NCBI GenBank assembly: GCA_017399865.1 | Contig: JAFQAT010000004.1 | Location: 24,261-88,260, forward strand | Length of the DNA stretch: 64,000 nt | From: Bacteroidales bacterium | GTDB lineage: Bacteria; Bacteroidota; Bacteroidia; Bacteroidales; UBA932 | Reading direction: 5' to 3' | In this document: piece after piece, positions 34,843 through 44,957 of the stretch | Layout of the letters: every line of letters begins with the position of its first letter | How positions within the stretch are numbered: the stretch's first letter is position 1 | The notes under the pieces: model-generated | The model's input: only the letters and a program-made list of their open reading frames with translations | Database searches by the model: none | Told to the model about the DNA's origin: nothing | Program-made: the position numbers and the translations under genes

Positions 34843-36240
34843 CTACTCCTCGTAAAGCTTTGTAGGATACTTGTGGTTGAAGCAGGCGAGGCAGAGGTCG
34901 TCGCGATGGCCGGCCTTCAGCATTCCTTCGTGAGAGAGGAATGCGAGCGAGTCAGCTCCTATCAGCTTACAGACCTGATCCACATCATTGCTGTTGCTTA
35001 TTAGTTCCTTAGGTGTATGGACATCCACTCCATAATAGCATGTATACTTCAAAGGCGCACTGGCAATACGCACATGCACCTCGGCAGCACCGGCCTCACG
35101 AAGCATGTTCACGATCTTCAGTGATGTCGTCCCTCGTACGATGGAGTCATCTACCAGCACTACCCTCTTGCCTTTCACAATCGTCTTTACAGGAGAAAGC
35201 TTCATCTTCACACCCTTCTCCCTAAGCTCCTGTGTAGGCAGGATGAATGTACGTCCGATATATTTGTTCTTGATGAGTCCCATCTCATATGGCAGTCCGC
35301 TTGCTTCGGCATAGCCCTGTGCTGCACTGAGGCTTGAATCAGGCACTCCGATCACGATGTCGGCATCTGCCGGAGCCTCATGGAACAGAAGTTTTCCGGA
35401 TTCTTTCCTGTAATTGTGGACATTGCACCCTTCGATATCGCTGTCAGGACGCGCGAAATACACGTATTCCATTGCACACATGGCATGACGCTCCGGCTCT
35501 GAATAGAACTGGCTGCGGACACCATGATGGTCGATGGTGACGATCTCACCCGGCTCGACATCACGTATATACTCTGCACCGAGCACATCGAATGCACATG
35601 TCTCGCTTGCCACAACATATCCGTCTCCGAGCTTGCCGATTGCAAGAGGGTGGAATCCATATTTGTCCCTGCACGCATAGATACGGCGGCCGGTCATTAT
35701 CAGGAATGCATAGGCACCGTCCATCTGGTTCAGCGCATCCTTGATGGCAACGATTCGGGGAACATTGTTATATGCGCCCTGCTTCTTGATAAGATGGGCC
35801 AGAACCTCGGCATCGGAAGAAGACTGGAAAAGGCTTCCCTTGTCTTCCAGTTCCATCCTAAGCTGCCTGTAATTGACGATGCTTCCGTTGTTTGCCATCG
35901 CAAAATCTCCGGAGTTATGATGGAAGAGGAACGGCTGGATGTTCTCCACACCCTTGCAGCCTGCATTGCTGTAACGGACGTGACCTATGGCCATGTTTCC
36001 GGTCAGAACCGACATCCTCTGCTCATTGAAGACTTCCGTCACCAGACCGTCTCCCTTGACCCTATGGAACACTCCTTCAGAGTCTACCGATACGATTCCG
36101 CAGCCCTGCTGCCCCCTATGCTGCAGAGCATGAAGACCATAGTATGCAAGATTAGCCGCATCCTGCACACCATAAATACCAAGCACACCACATTCGTGAT
36201 GAGGCTTGTCATCCCTGTATGTCTTACTACACTTACACAT
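34843..36240 (-). CDS. purF: Amidophosphoribosyltransferase, iron-sulfur type
   Basis: Committed step of purine synthesis: PRPP plus glutamine to phosphoribosylamine. The 465-aa product resembles the Bacillus type. The nucleophile Cys17 (HHECGVLGIYG) follows a short propeptide. Candidate 4Fe-4S ligands are present (MCAMEYVYF, YTCYYGVD and the C-terminal C450-x-x-C453 in LCLACFNHKYP). The PRPP motif is VVLVDDSIVRGTT. In this class the Fe-S cluster is oxygen-sensitive, which fits an anaerobe. It lies 22 bases after purL and 4 bases before the transporter. Confidence 0.96.
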   Translation of the reverse strand: MCKCSKTYRDDKPHHECGVLGIYGVQDAANLAYYGLHALQHRGQQGCGIVSVDSEGVFHRVKGDGLVTEVFNEQRMSVLTGNMAIGHVRYSNAGCKGVENIQPFLFHHNSGDFAMANNGSIVNYRQLRMELEDKGSLFQSSSDAEVLAHLIKKQGAYNNVPRIVAIKDALNQMDGAYAFLIMTGRRIYACRDKYGFHPLAIGKLGDGYVVASETCAFDVLGAEYIRDVEPGEIVTIDHHGVRSQFYSEPERHAMCAMEYVYFARPDSDIEGCNVHNYRKESGKLLFHEAPADADIVIGVPDSSLSAAQGYAEASGLPYEMGLIKNKYIGRTFILPTQELREKGVKMKLSPVKTIVKGKRVVLVDDSIVRGTTSLKIVNMLREAGAAEVHVRIASAPLKYTCYYGVDVHTPKELISNSNDVDQVCKLIGADSLAFLSHEGMLKAGHRDDLCLACFNHKYPTKLYEE

Positions 36241-36262
36241 TTTGTCTGATATTTACATTGTA

Positions 36263-39200
36263 CTATTCTCCTCTGAAATATGCTACAGCATTGTGGAACA
36301 ACGGCTGCTCGCGGGTATCGTCATCAATATTCTTGAAGAGGTTCTCCTCGAAACGCTCCGTGTGTCCCATCTTGCCGAGAATCTGTCCGTTGCGGCTGAT
36401 GATGCCCTCGATCGCATAGTACGAACCGTTCGGATTGTATGGAGACTCCATCGTAGGCTCCTCTTCGAGAGGATCCACATATTGGAACGCCACCTGGCCG
36501 TTCGCAAAGAGTTCTCGTGCAAACTCCTCGTTCACTACGAACTTACCCTCACCGTGGCTAACCGCGATGGTATGGAGATCTCCAACCGAGAAGTCCTTGA
36601 GCCATGGCGAATTAGTCGTTCCCACACGCGTAGTCACCATCTGCGAGATATGACGGTTGATGTCATTGCGGAAGAGGGTCGGGCTGTCCTTGGTCACCTG
36701 ACCGAGACGTCCGTATGGAAGAAGACCTGACTTGACGAGGGCCTGGAATCCGTTGCAGATACCGAGGATAAGTCCGCCACGGTCGATAAGAGAGTGGATG
36801 GCATCAGCTATCTCCTTGTTGTTGAGAACGTTGGCAATGAACTTTCCGCTTCCGTCAGGCTCGTCACCGGCAGAGAATCCGCCGCAGAGCATCAGGATAT
36901 GGCACTCGTCGATGTTCTTCTTCATCTCTGCTATAGACCTGAATATATCGTCTTCGGTAAGGTTGCAGAACACGCTCATGCGCACCTCCGCACCAGCGTT
37001 GCGCCATGCCTTTGCCGAGTCATAGTCACAGTTCGTTCCAGGGAATACCGGGAGATATGCTATCGGCTTCTCCACAGGCTCTCCCTTGTACTTGAGGTCG
37101 GCCTTCTTCGCCTTGAAAGGCTTCACGCCTTCCAGGCCGGCAGGAACCAGTTTCTTATGGTAAGCCTCTGCTGTATCAGGATAAACCTCTGCATATTTCG
37201 CACCGTTGACAGCCATGAGCTCGAAGATATCGAACTTCTTGCCGTTAATCGAGAGTTCGCTCTCCTCGCCGTCTGTCACCTCACCGATGAGGATGGCGTT
37301 CGGATAATCGAGTTCCTCTTCAGCCTCGACGAGGATCGAACCGTATCCGTAATTGAAGAGCTCCGCTTCGTCATACTTTATCTTCGCGTCAAGGGCGTTT
37401 CCGAACGACATCTTGCAGACCGCCTCAGCGAGTCCTCCGAATCCGAGTGCATAGCCAGAAACGATGTTCTCAGCCTGAATCTGCTCATGGACATACTTCC
37501 AGTTCTCCTTGAGCTGCTCGACGTTCGGCATATGGTTTTCAAGCGGAGTATGCTTAATCAGATAGAGTCTGTTGCCCTCATATTTGAGTTCAGGAGAGAT
37601 CACCTGGCCTGCGTCTACGGTAGTGATTCCGAAAGCCATGAGCATTGGAGGCACGTTGATATTCTCGAATGTTCCGCTCATCGAATCCTTTCCTCCGATC
37701 GAAGGAAGACCCAGCTCGACCTGCATCTTGAGAGCTCCGAGAAGAGCCGAAAGCGGCTTGCCCCATGACCTGCGGTCGGTCATGCGCTCGAAGTATTCCT
37801 GATATGAAAAACGCATCTTCTCATATGAAGCACCAGCAGCCACAACCTTTGCGCAAGCCTCCACGACTGCGTATGCAGCACCATGATAAGGGCTCCAGCT
37901 GGCGATGAACGGATTATATCCGAACGCCATGATGGAAGCTGTATCGGTATATCCGTCTGTAGGGAGCTTCTGGACAGAAACCTGGGTCTCAGTAGTCTGG
38001 AGCATGCCTCCGAACGGCATGAGGACTGTAGAGCGTCCGATAGTCGAGTCGAACATCTCTATAAGTCCCTTCTGGGAAGTCACGTTAGGATCCTGGAGGT
38101 TATGGAACACCTTGTCCTTGAGATTGTCGCCAGGAACATTGCGCTCGAAAGGATTCTTCTGCTCGACAGCTCCGACGGTAGCCTTCGCGTAATGCTTCGC
38201 TCCGGCGCTGTCAATGAACTCGCGTGATAGGTCGACCACAAGTCTGTCACCGTTGAACATGCGCATGCGACCTCGGTCGGTCACATCGGCTACATGGGTC
38301 ACCTCGACATTCTCGCTGCGGCAGTACGCCATCATCTCTTCCTTGTCCTTCGCTTCTATGACTATGGACATACGCTCCTGCGATTCGCTGATAGCAAGCT
38401 CGGTAGAGTTGAGTCCGCTGTACTTCACAGGAACCCTGTCAAGGTATATGTCAAGACCGTCGGTAAGCTCTCCGATGGCAACGCTGACGCCACCGGCACC
38501 GAAGTCGTTCGATTTCTTGATGAGTCTGGTCACTTCAGGACGGCGGAAAAGTCTCTGGAGCTTTCTCTCCTCAGGAGCATTACCCTTCTGTACCTCGCTA
38601 CCGCAAGTCTCGAGAGACTCTTCAGTATGTTCCTTTGATGAACCGGTAGCACCACCTACTCCGTCGCGGCCAGTACGGCCTCCGAGAAGGAGCACGATGT
38701 CTCCTGGCGCCGGGCTTTCGCGGCGCACGCTGTCTGCCTTTACAGCACCGACAACCGCACCTACCTCAAGGCGCTTTGCCACATATCCCTCATGATAGAC
38801 CTCGCGGACATGGGTCGTCGCAAGTCCGATCTGGTTTCCGTAGCTTGAGTATCCGTGAGCAGCCTTGCGTGAAATGATGCTCTGCGGCAGCTTTCCAGGA
38901 ATGGTGTCAGCAACAGGAAGCCAGATGTCTCCGGCACCCGTCACACGCATCGCCTGATAAACATAGGCGCGACCTGAAAGAGGGTCGCGGATGGCTCCGC
39001 CAAGACATGTTGCAGCGCCACCGAAAGGTTCGATCTCAGTAGGGTGGTTATGGGTCTCGTTCTTGAACTGGAGAAGCCACTTCTCTGTTGTCATCTCTCC
39101 CTCGTCGTCAACGATATCGACATCCACATATATGCTGCACGCATTGTTCTCCTCGCTGACCTCCATGTCGTCAAGAAGGCCCTTCGACTTGAGATAGCGC

Positions 39201-40021
39201 GCACCTACGGTCGCCATATCCATGAGGTTCAGACCCTTGTTCTCGCGTCCGAGGTCCTTGCGGATCTTCATGTAGAGATTGAGGGTTCCGTCGATCTCCT
39301 CCTTCATGAATGACTCCTCCACGTCGATTTCCTCGAGTTCGGTAGTGAATGTGGTATGACGGCAGTGGTCGCTCCAGTATGTATCAAGGATACGGAGCTC
39401 AGTCTCATACGGATCACGTCCTTCAGCCTTGAAATAGTTCACCACTTCGCGGAGGTCATCCGCATTCATGGCGAGGCCCATCTTCTTGCAGAACGGTGCC
39501 AGTTCCTCCTCTGTCAGTGCTGTAAGTCCTTCGAGCACATGGACAGGAACCACCTCGGGCTGCTCCATTGCGGTAAGCTTCGCAAGATCCTTCTCGCGCG
39601 ACTCCACAGCATTGATGTAATACTTCTTGATCTTCTCCACCACTTCGTCGGAAGTGTCTCCCGGAAGGATGATGAGCTTCGAGCTCTTGATGCTGACCTT
39701 CGCGGAAGGATCGATAAGACGGACGCAGTCTACAGCCGAAGCCGCACGCTGGTCGAACTGTCCCGGAAGGAACTCGACAGCGATATACTTTGTTCCGCTG
39801 AGGTCACACTCGTCGGTAACGCTGTCTGTCACGATTTCACCGAAGACGCTGTAACGGCTCTTCTCAAGAAGCTCCTCCGAGAAGCCGAACAGGTCATATA
39901 CATTAAGGAAACGCAGCGTTCCGAGGTCAAGCTGAAGATTTTCGTTCAGCTCACTCAGAAGGCTGCGTGCCTCTACCTGAAACTCAGGATATTTCTCTAC
40001 ATAGATGCGATAGTTGTTCAT
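36263..40021 (-). CDS. purL: Phosphoribosylformylglycinamidine synthase, single-chain large form
   Basis: Fourth step of purine synthesis: FGAR to FGAM with glutamine and ATP. At 1252 aa it is the fused large form, not the PurL-PurQ-PurS set. N-terminal PurS-like part, then SDHCRHTTFTTEL, FKNETHNHPTEIEPFGGAATCLGG, DFGAGGVSVAIGEL, GKPLSALLGALKMQVELGLPSIGGKDSMSG. The C-terminal glutaminase has the Cys in LILGICNGFQALVK and ends near the His/Glu region FSVGDLHTIAVSHGEGKF. It is in the middle of the purE-purL-purF operon, 6 bases after purE. Confidence 0.97.
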   Translation of the reverse strand: MNNYRIYVEKYPEFQVEARSLLSELNENLQLDLGTLRFLNVYDLFGFSEELLEKSRYSVFGEIVTDSVTDECDLSGTKYIAVEFLPGQFDQRAASAVDCVRLIDPSAKVSIKSSKLIILPGDTSDEVVEKIKKYYINAVESREKDLAKLTAMEQPEVVPVHVLEGLTALTEEELAPFCKKMGLAMNADDLREVVNYFKAEGRDPYETELRILDTYWSDHCRHTTFTTELEEIDVEESFMKEEIDGTLNLYMKIRKDLGRENKGLNLMDMATVGARYLKSKGLLDDMEVSEENNACSIYVDVDIVDDEGEMTTEKWLLQFKNETHNHPTEIEPFGGAATCLGGAIRDPLSGRAYVYQAMRVTGAGDIWLPVADTIPGKLPQSIISRKAAHGYSSYGNQIGLATTHVREVYHEGYVAKRLEVGAVVGAVKADSVRRESPAPGDIVLLLGGRTGRDGVGGATGSSKEHTEESLETCGSEVQKGNAPEERKLQRLFRRPEVTRLIKKSNDFGAGGVSVAIGELTDGLDIYLDRVPVKYSGLNSTELAISESQERMSIVIEAKDKEEMMAYCRSENVEVTHVADVTDRGRMRMFNGDRLVVDLSREFIDSAGAKHYAKATVGAVEQKNPFERNVPGDNLKDKVFHNLQDPNVTSQKGLIEMFDSTIGRSTVLMPFGGMLQTTETQVSVQKLPTDGYTDTASIMAFGYNPFIASWSPYHGAAYAVVEACAKVVAAGASYEKMRFSYQEYFERMTDRRSWGKPLSALLGALKMQVELGLPSIGGKDSMSGTFENINVPPMLMAFGITTVDAGQVISPELKYEGNRLYLIKHTPLENHMPNVEQLKENWKYVHEQIQAENIVSGYALGFGGLAEAVCKMSFGNALDAKIKYDEAELFNYGYGSILVEAEEELDYPNAILIGEVTDGEESELSINGKKFDIFELMAVNGAKYAEVYPDTAEAYHKKLVPAGLEGVKPFKAKKADLKYKGEPVEKPIAYLPVFPGTNCDYDSAKAWRNAGAEVRMSVFCNLTEDDIFRSIAEMKKNIDECHILMLCGGFSAGDEPDGSGKFIANVLNNKEIADAIHSLIDRGGLILGICNGFQALVKSGLLPYGRLGQVTKDSPTLFRNDINRHISQMVTTRVGTTNSPWLKDFSVGDLHTIAVSHGEGKFVVNEEFARELFANGQVAFQYVDPLEEEPTMESPYNPNGSYYAIEGIISRNGQILGKMGHTERFEENLFKNIDDDTREQPLFHNAVAYFRGE

Positions 40022-40027
40022 ATCTCT

Positions 40028-40495
40028 TTATATCGTTGCGTCAAGTACTTTCTGTGTCTGCTCTTTTCTGAAGCTGTCAAGCTTTGCTGCCAGAGAGTCA
40101 TCCGTAAGGGCGAGGATCTGGGCTGCAAAAAGGCCTGCATTCCTGGCACCGTTGATAGCCATGGTCGCTACAGGTATGCCAGCAGGCATCTGAACTATCG
40201 AAAGGAGGGAATCCATTCCGCCGAGAGCCTTTGTCTGGATAGGAACTCCGATGACAGGAACCGTCGTCATGCCGGCAACAACTCCAGCTACGTGGGCGGC
40301 GCCACCCGCTCCGGCGATGATAGCGCCGATCCCCTGTGCCTTCGCTGACTTTGCGAATTCGCACATGAGGTCAGGAGTCCTGTGTGCGCTGATAACCTTC
40401 TTGACAACTTCCACCCCGAATCCTTCGAGGACATTTATCGCCTGCGACATGATCTCAAGGTCGCTGGTCGAACCCATGATGACTGCTACTTTCAT
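40028..40495 (-). CDS. purE: N5-carboxyaminoimidazole ribonucleotide mutase
   Basis: Moves the carboxyl group from N5-CAIR to CAIR in purine synthesis. The 155-aa class I PurE is the usual size, with the signatures GSTSDLEIM (phosphate loop), SAHRTPDLM (the catalytic Ser-His region) and [25 protein letters not shown]. It is the first gene of the four-gene operon purE-purL-purF-BASS. PurK, its usual partner, is not in this window. Confidence 0.97.
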   Translation of the reverse strand: MKVAVIMGSTSDLEIMSQAINVLEGFGVEVVKKVISAHRTPDLMCEFAKSAKAQGIGAIIAGAGGAAHVAGVVAGMTTVPVIGVPIQTKALGGMDSLLSIVQMPAGIPVATMAINGARNAGLFAAQILALTDDSLAAKLDSFRKEQTQKVLDATI

Positions 40496-40514
40496 AGATT
40501 GAAAAATTAAGCGA

Positions 40515-40545
40515 CAAAGATAGATATTTTTAGAATGACATCAAA
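40515..40545 (-). promoter_or_regulatory. Predicted purE operon promoter
   Basis: On the minus strand: TTTG (40545-40542), a 19-base spacer, and a perfect TATCTTTG box (40522-40515), 19 bases before the purE ATG. The -33 box lies inside the last codons of the upstream gene. Confidence 0.75.
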
Positions 40546-42559
40546 GCACATAAATGCCCAAAACTTCCTTGAGTGCGTATTCGTTTATTTCCGAATCGAA
40601 CTTGGCAGGCTGAACCATCTCCACATCTTTCTCAAAGCACTTTCCGAGACATTTCTTGACATATTCATACACAGTCAGTCCCGACTCTTCGTGGACTGCA
40701 GCCTGCATCTCCCAGGACTCGTTTTCATACATTATGCAACAGGTCCTTGCACGAAGATACCACATCATCGGATCGTCCTGCGGCATCTGGTCCAAAGTTT
40801 CCAGGGTGTGATTTCCCACTTTCCCTGAGAGCATGTCCATCAGCACGGCATTCCTCAGCGAAGACTCTCTCAGAAGAGCCTTGGATCCATCGTCAGAAGG
40901 TTCCTTGCCGGCCTTGCACGAGGCTACTTCCCGCAGGCAGGCATATTCATCAGGAAGCATGCCTGCCAGATCTGCAGCCTTGGAGAATTCATCCTGCTGC
41001 ATGAGGGCGAGCACCTGGTTCGCTACAATCTCGCGTCTGTTCATGACGGTTTCCTCAAAAGTCACCGGGTCTTCGGTATTGATGTCGCACTCCTGAAGCG
41101 ACCTGTCTATGAAAGGAGCCAACAGGGAGGTATCCGGTCTTCCCTGCTTCATATAGAGTGCGGCCAATACATTCGCCGCATAGTCCCAGGATGTCCCTTC
41201 CAGAATCTGACGTTCCTCCATTGCCTGAACACACAGACGTTCAAGCCGTGATTCCTCCTTCGCACGTCTGATCTGGCGGAGGTAGTCGTTTCTCGAGAAC
41301 TGGCGTCCCGTGCGGAAGATATAACGGTATGACACATTATTCACATATGATGTGTCAGGAGTTACCTGAGAGGTTTTTGTAATGCGCACCTGATCATTGA
41401 TCTTTTCCGCGAAAGCCGCGCGAAGCTCCCTCATCACACCGGCTATCATGGTGTCAGCCAGCACAATGCATTCCTCATACGGCCTGTCCTGTGCGACAGT
41501 AGCCTTGAGATGGAGTTCATGAAGAACGTATGACGAGTCCTTCAGAATCTCAGGCACCTTACCGTCATACTCTCCTTCCAGCACAAGTCTTCTGGTCACG
41601 GCACGACGCTGTTCTGTGGTCTCCTCGATTTCGAAACGGTATGGATCGAATCCGTATTCCAGATACTTCAGGGGCTTGTTCACGCGGTTGGTCAACATGT
41701 ACAGCGTATCAAGGGCCTTGCTTTCCCCGCCATGCTCCATGCTTACGAAATAGCCAAGTCTGAAGCATCTGTCCTTCCATGGTTCGGTATCTATACGATC
41801 GACAACCCTTATGCTGCTGGTGCTGTCAGTCAGAACAGGATGGTCTCCTGCCAGTTCATACAGGCTGTCAACGATCTCGCCTTTGGCTATCATCTTGCGT
41901 CTGAGCTTATGGAAAGCCTTTCCGTCCCTGGCAACCGGAACTGTCATCGAAAGGATTTCACCTGTTTCCAGGTCCGTTATCCTTCTTTCGACCACCACCC
42001 TGGCATCCTTTCCCTTGTCTCCCGGAGCAGGGATGTATGCCTTGAAGTCCATGTCGAGGACTACTCCTTTAGGTCCCGTCTCACGCACCATGACCGAACT
42101 CTTCCCGTAATCCTTTCCAAGAAACTCGGATATGTCGATATCCATCACCCTTCCGGTCGGACGGCGTCCCTTGCTGATTTCCGAACGTCCGGCAATCTCT
42201 TCGACAATTATTTCCTGCCTTTCCTTGAAATGAAACACCAGTACTCCGGTGCTTCTGGCAGGCACCATATATCTTCCAGACTCGTCCGTACGGGTCTCGA
42301 CAGCATCGCCTTTCAGGTTGAGGGATAGGGGGTTGCGCGACTTTTTCAAAGCATCCTCTCCCTTGCGGGCATCTTCCATATTGTCAAATGCATATACCGG
42401 GACATTCTGGTAAGGCGTGTTTGTCAGAGAATCCACGAGATAGCCGTACACAGGCCTGTAGATGCTCTCAAAAGTCAGCTTGGACTTCTTCTGGGCTCCT
42501 GCGGTCCAGGCAGACAGGAACAGAATGAATATTATGGATATGGAAAGGAGTCTTTTCAT
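40541..42559 (-). CDS. Secreted protein of unknown function with a CarboxypepD_reg-like domain
   Basis: 672-aa product with a signal peptide ending at AGAQ (about residue 22). Residues about 38-110 look like a carboxypeptidase regulatory-like beta domain (GYLVDSLTNTPYQNVPVYAF, DESGRYMVPARSTGVLVFHF). The middle is beta-rich, and from about 430 on there are short helical repeats resembling tetratricopeptide units (NVLAALYMKQGRPDTSL, NQVLALMQQDEFSKAADLAGML). I do not recognise the whole protein. It is probably periplasmic or surface-exposed. It is divergent from cysS, with back-to-back -7 boxes in an 80-base gap. Confidence 0.75.
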   Translation of the reverse strand: MKRLLSISIIFILFLSAWTAGAQKKSKLTFESIYRPVYGYLVDSLTNTPYQNVPVYAFDNMEDARKGEDALKKSRNPLSLNLKGDAVETRTDESGRYMVPARSTGVLVFHFKERQEIIVEEIAGRSEISKGRRPTGRVMDIDISEFLGKDYGKSSVMVRETGPKGVVLDMDFKAYIPAPGDKGKDARVVVERRITDLETGEILSMTVPVARDGKAFHKLRRKMIAKGEIVDSLYELAGDHPVLTDSTSSIRVVDRIDTEPWKDRCFRLGYFVSMEHGGESKALDTLYMLTNRVNKPLKYLEYGFDPYRFEIEETTEQRRAVTRRLVLEGEYDGKVPEILKDSSYVLHELHLKATVAQDRPYEECIVLADTMIAGVMRELRAAFAEKINDQVRITKTSQVTPDTSYVNNVSYRYIFRTGRQFSRNDYLRQIRRAKEESRLERLCVQAMEERQILEGTSWDYAANVLAALYMKQGRPDTSLLAPFIDRSLQECDINTEDPVTFEETVMNRREIVANQVLALMQQDEFSKAADLAGMLPDEYACLREVASCKAGKEPSDDGSKALLRESSLRNAVLMDMLSGKVGNHTLETLDQMPQDDPMMWYLRARTCCIMYENESWEMQAAVHEESGLTVYEYVKKCLGKCFEKDVEMVQPAKFDSEINEYALKEVLGIYVL

Positions 42560-42587
42560 AATTTGGTGTCAGTCAGAAAAAATCGGT

Positions 42588-42616
42588 CAAAGGTACTAAA
42601 TAATTCACTATATTTG
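42588..42616. promoter_or_regulatory. Divergent -7 boxes for the unknown secreted gene and cysS
   Basis: The minus strand reads TACCTTTG at 42595-42588 for the 672-aa protein; the plus strand reads TATATTTG at 42609-42616 for cysS. Both match TAnnTTTG and lie 13 bases apart, so the two promoters overlap. The -33 boxes are weak. Confidence 0.6.
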
Positions 42617-42639
42617 CAGGTTGAGAGTTGATTAATGTT

Positions 42640-44178
42640 ATGAGAGAATTATATATCACCAATTCCCTTTCGAGAAAGAAAGAGTTGTTCAGGCCTCTTG
42701 AAGAGGGCCATGTGGGACTTTACGTATGCGGTCCTACAGTTTACGGCGATGCCCATCTGGGACATGCACGTCCGGGCGTCACCTACGACGTGTTCGTGAA
42801 GCTCCTCAGGCATCTTGGCTACAAGGTCCGCTATGTCCGCAACATCACGGACGTAGGCCATCTGGAGCACGACGCCGACGAGGGAGAGGACAAGATAGCA
42901 AAGAAGGCGCGTCTGGAGCAGCTCGAGCCGATGGAAGTGGTTCAGAGGTGCACCCTCGCCTACCATGAGGCGATGCGCATGCTCAATGTGGCTCCGCCAT
43001 CAATCGAGCCGCGCGCATCCGGACACATCATCGAGCAGATCGACCTCGTGAAGAAGATCCTGGAAGCTGGATATGCATACGAAAGCAACGGATCGATCTA
43101 TTTCGACGTCCTCAAATATGACAAGGACCACAAGTACGGCATCCTTTCGGGACGCACGCTGGACGAAGTGAAGGAAGGAACACGCGACCTCGACGGACAG
43201 CAGGACAAGAGGGCGTCATATGACTTTGCGCTCTGGAAGAAGGCCTCACCGGAGCATATCATGCGCTGGCCATCGCCATGGAGCGACGGATTCCCTGGCT
43301 GGCACCTCGAGTGCTCTGCCATGAGCGAGAAGTATCTCGGAAAGGAATTCGACATCCACGGAGGCGGAATGGACCTCCTCTTCCCACATCACGAATGCGA
43401 GATCGCACAGAATACAGCATCACGCGGATGCAGCGGAGTGAAGTACTGGATGCACAACAACATGATAACCATCGAAGGCAAGAAGATGGGTAAGTCGCTC
43501 GGAAACTTCATCACCCTGCCTGAACTGTTTGCCGGACGTCACGAGAAGCTGGCTCAGGCATACACACCGATGACCGTACGCTTCTTCATCCTTCAGGCAC
43601 ATTACCGCGGCACCCTTGATTTCAGCAACGAGGCCCTTCAGGCTGCAGAAAAAGGTCTGAAGAGGATCATGCAGGCGGCGAAGGACCTCAAGGGCCTGGC
43701 AGCCGCAGCAGGCGTGCAGGCGGCTCCCGCCCTCGCCTATGGCGAGTTCGTTTCCGCCGTAGCGCCTGACACGGTTTCCGCCTCAAACACTGAGGTGCGC
43801 GAGCTTGTAGAAAAGGTATATGAAGCGCTCTGCGACGACCTCAACACCCCTATCGCCCTCTCACACATCTTTGACGCAGTACGCATAATCAACACCGCAA
43901 AGGACAGGAAGATTTCTCTCGACGCATCCGATTGGAAGGCTCTTACTGACCTGTTCGATAACGTCGTGTTCGGAGTCCTCGGCCTTCGCGACGAAGAAAG
44001 CGAAGGCGGAAAGGCGATGCAGACGATCGACGGCCTCGTGAACATGGTCCTCGAGCAGCGCAAGGCGGCAAAGGCTGCGAAAGACTGGGCGACCAGCGAC
44101 CGCATCCGCGACGACCTCAAGGCCCTCGGCATCCAGATCAAAGACACCAAGGAAGGCACCGAGTGGACACTGGAATAG
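42640..44178 (+). CDS. cysS: Cysteinyl-tRNA synthetase
   Basis: Charges tRNA-Cys. This class I enzyme of 512 aa carries the zinc/HIGH region [17 protein letters not shown], where the HIGH motif appears as HLGH, the motif [11 protein letters not shown] (KMSKS equivalent), and [10 protein letters not shown]-like context ([14 protein letters not shown]), with [11 protein letters not shown] supplying a zinc Cys. The ATG at 42640 gives [15 protein letters not shown], the common opening; a TTG at 42628 is less likely. The gene is closed by a strong terminator. Confidence 0.96.
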   Translation: MRELYITNSLSRKKELFRPLEEGHVGLYVCGPTVYGDAHLGHARPGVTYDVFVKLLRHLGYKVRYVRNITDVGHLEHDADEGEDKIAKKARLEQLEPMEVVQRCTLAYHEAMRMLNVAPPSIEPRASGHIIEQIDLVKKILEAGYAYESNGSIYFDVLKYDKDHKYGILSGRTLDEVKEGTRDLDGQQDKRASYDFALWKKASPEHIMRWPSPWSDGFPGWHLECSAMSEKYLGKEFDIHGGGMDLLFPHHECEIAQNTASRGCSGVKYWMHNNMITIEGKKMGKSLGNFITLPELFAGRHEKLAQAYTPMTVRFFILQAHYRGTLDFSNEALQAAEKGLKRIMQAAKDLKGLAAAAGVQAAPALAYGEFVSAVAPDTVSASNTEVRELVEKVYEALCDDLNTPIALSHIFDAVRIINTAKDRKISLDASDWKALTDLFDNVVFGVLGLRDEESEGGKAMQTIDGLVNMVLEQRKAAKAAKDWATSDRIRDDLKALGIQIKDTKEGTEWTLE

Positions 44179-44202
44179 GTTTACTTCCAGCACTTTTAGC
44201 AT

Positions 44203-44245
44203 AAAAAGCTCGCGGCACCCCGAAATTGGGTGCCGCGAGCTTTTT
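44203..44245 (+). terminator. Rho-independent terminator after cysS
   Basis: An 18-bp perfect stem, AAAAAGCTCGCGGCACCC (44203-44220) with its complement at 44228-44245, has a 7-base loop and a T-run inside the stem end. The mirrored A and T runs allow it to work in both directions. Confidence 0.9.
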
Positions 44246-44411
44246 ATTATTGCTGTCGGCGGCACGAGGCGCTGATGCTGCTTCTTGGGGAGTCTTCATG
44301 ACAGGTTTTTCTGGATTACTGATGCTTTCCTGCCACGAAGACCATCATTAAACAAATTTATTGTCTTCGTGACATCATAGTAAAACTCGTATGATATTTT
44401 GTTAAATATAC
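44246..44411. other. Gap before the membrane-protein/XRE cassette
   Basis: No gene visible. A 9-bp inverted repeat, CACGAAGAC with GTCTTCGTG, lies near 44336-44375 and may be a regulator site or weak hairpin. Confidence 0.4.
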
Positions 44412-44441
44412 TTGACATTTAGAAAAATGTATTTAACTTTG
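44412..44441 (+). promoter_or_regulatory. Predicted promoter of the membrane-protein/XRE cassette
   Basis: TTGAC at 44412-44416 and TAACTTTG at 44434-44441, with 19 bases between TTG and TA. The first ATG is 43 bases further on. Confidence 0.65.
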
Positions 44442-44483
44442 CAGCAGGAATTCCTGATAAGTTGAATATCAAAACGGATTTTT

Positions 44484-44957
44484 ATGAAAAAGAATTACCT
44501 GCTTCCCCACAATTTCAAGCTGATCGGTCTGGTCATGCTTGCACCATTCCTGGCCGCCTGCATATGGCTTTTGCTAGGACCTGGCGAGGCGGACTGGATG
44601 CTGGTCAAAGTACCTGCCCTGATGACCCTCGATCTGAACAGTACAAGCGAATGGTTCGGAATCACCCAAACGGATCCTGTAAATGAGATCTGCATGCTCG
44701 GACTTCTCGTATCATTGGTATTTCTCGCATTGTCAAGAGAAAAGGACGAAGATGAGATGACTGCCGTCGTACGTATGCAGTCATTTGTATGGAGCTTCTG
44801 GTGCACTGCCATCGTGATGCTGGTTGCCATTCTTTTCGTCTACGACCTCGCATTCATGTATTTCGCATTCGCATCGGTCTTCGTATGCTTCATTGTGTAC
44901 ATCTGCAAGTTCAACTATGAAATGATGATTATCAGGAGGACAGAAAATGAAAAATAA
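44484..44957 (+). CDS. Four-helix membrane protein, first of a paralogous pair
   Basis: 157-aa membrane protein with about four hydrophobic segments (about 14-34, 73-85, 101-125, 128-147) and no signal peptide. Between helices 2 and 3 it carries the charged stretch REKDEDEMTAVVRMQSF, nearly repeated in the next gene. Its 3' end overlaps the next gene by 11 bases. I do not recognise a characterised family. Small membrane pairs beside an XRE regulator occur in many Bacteroidota and Firmicutes and may be regulated immunity or stress proteins; this is inference. Confidence 0.75.
   Translation: MKKNYLLPHNFKLIGLVMLAPFLAACIWLLLGPGEADWMLVKVPALMTLDLNSTSEWFGITQTDPVNEICMLGLLVSLVFLALSREKDEDEMTAVVRMQSFVWSFWCTAIVMLVAILFVYDLAFMYFAFASVFVCFIVYICKFNYEMMIIRRTENEK

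Noticed and set aside
36794-37768. 324-codon antisense frame opposite purL
   Set aside because: Shadow of a long, codon-biased gene; no domain features.
40028-40545. Purine riboswitch in front of purE
   Set aside because: The leader between the promoter and the ATG is about 12 bases, too short for an aptamer.
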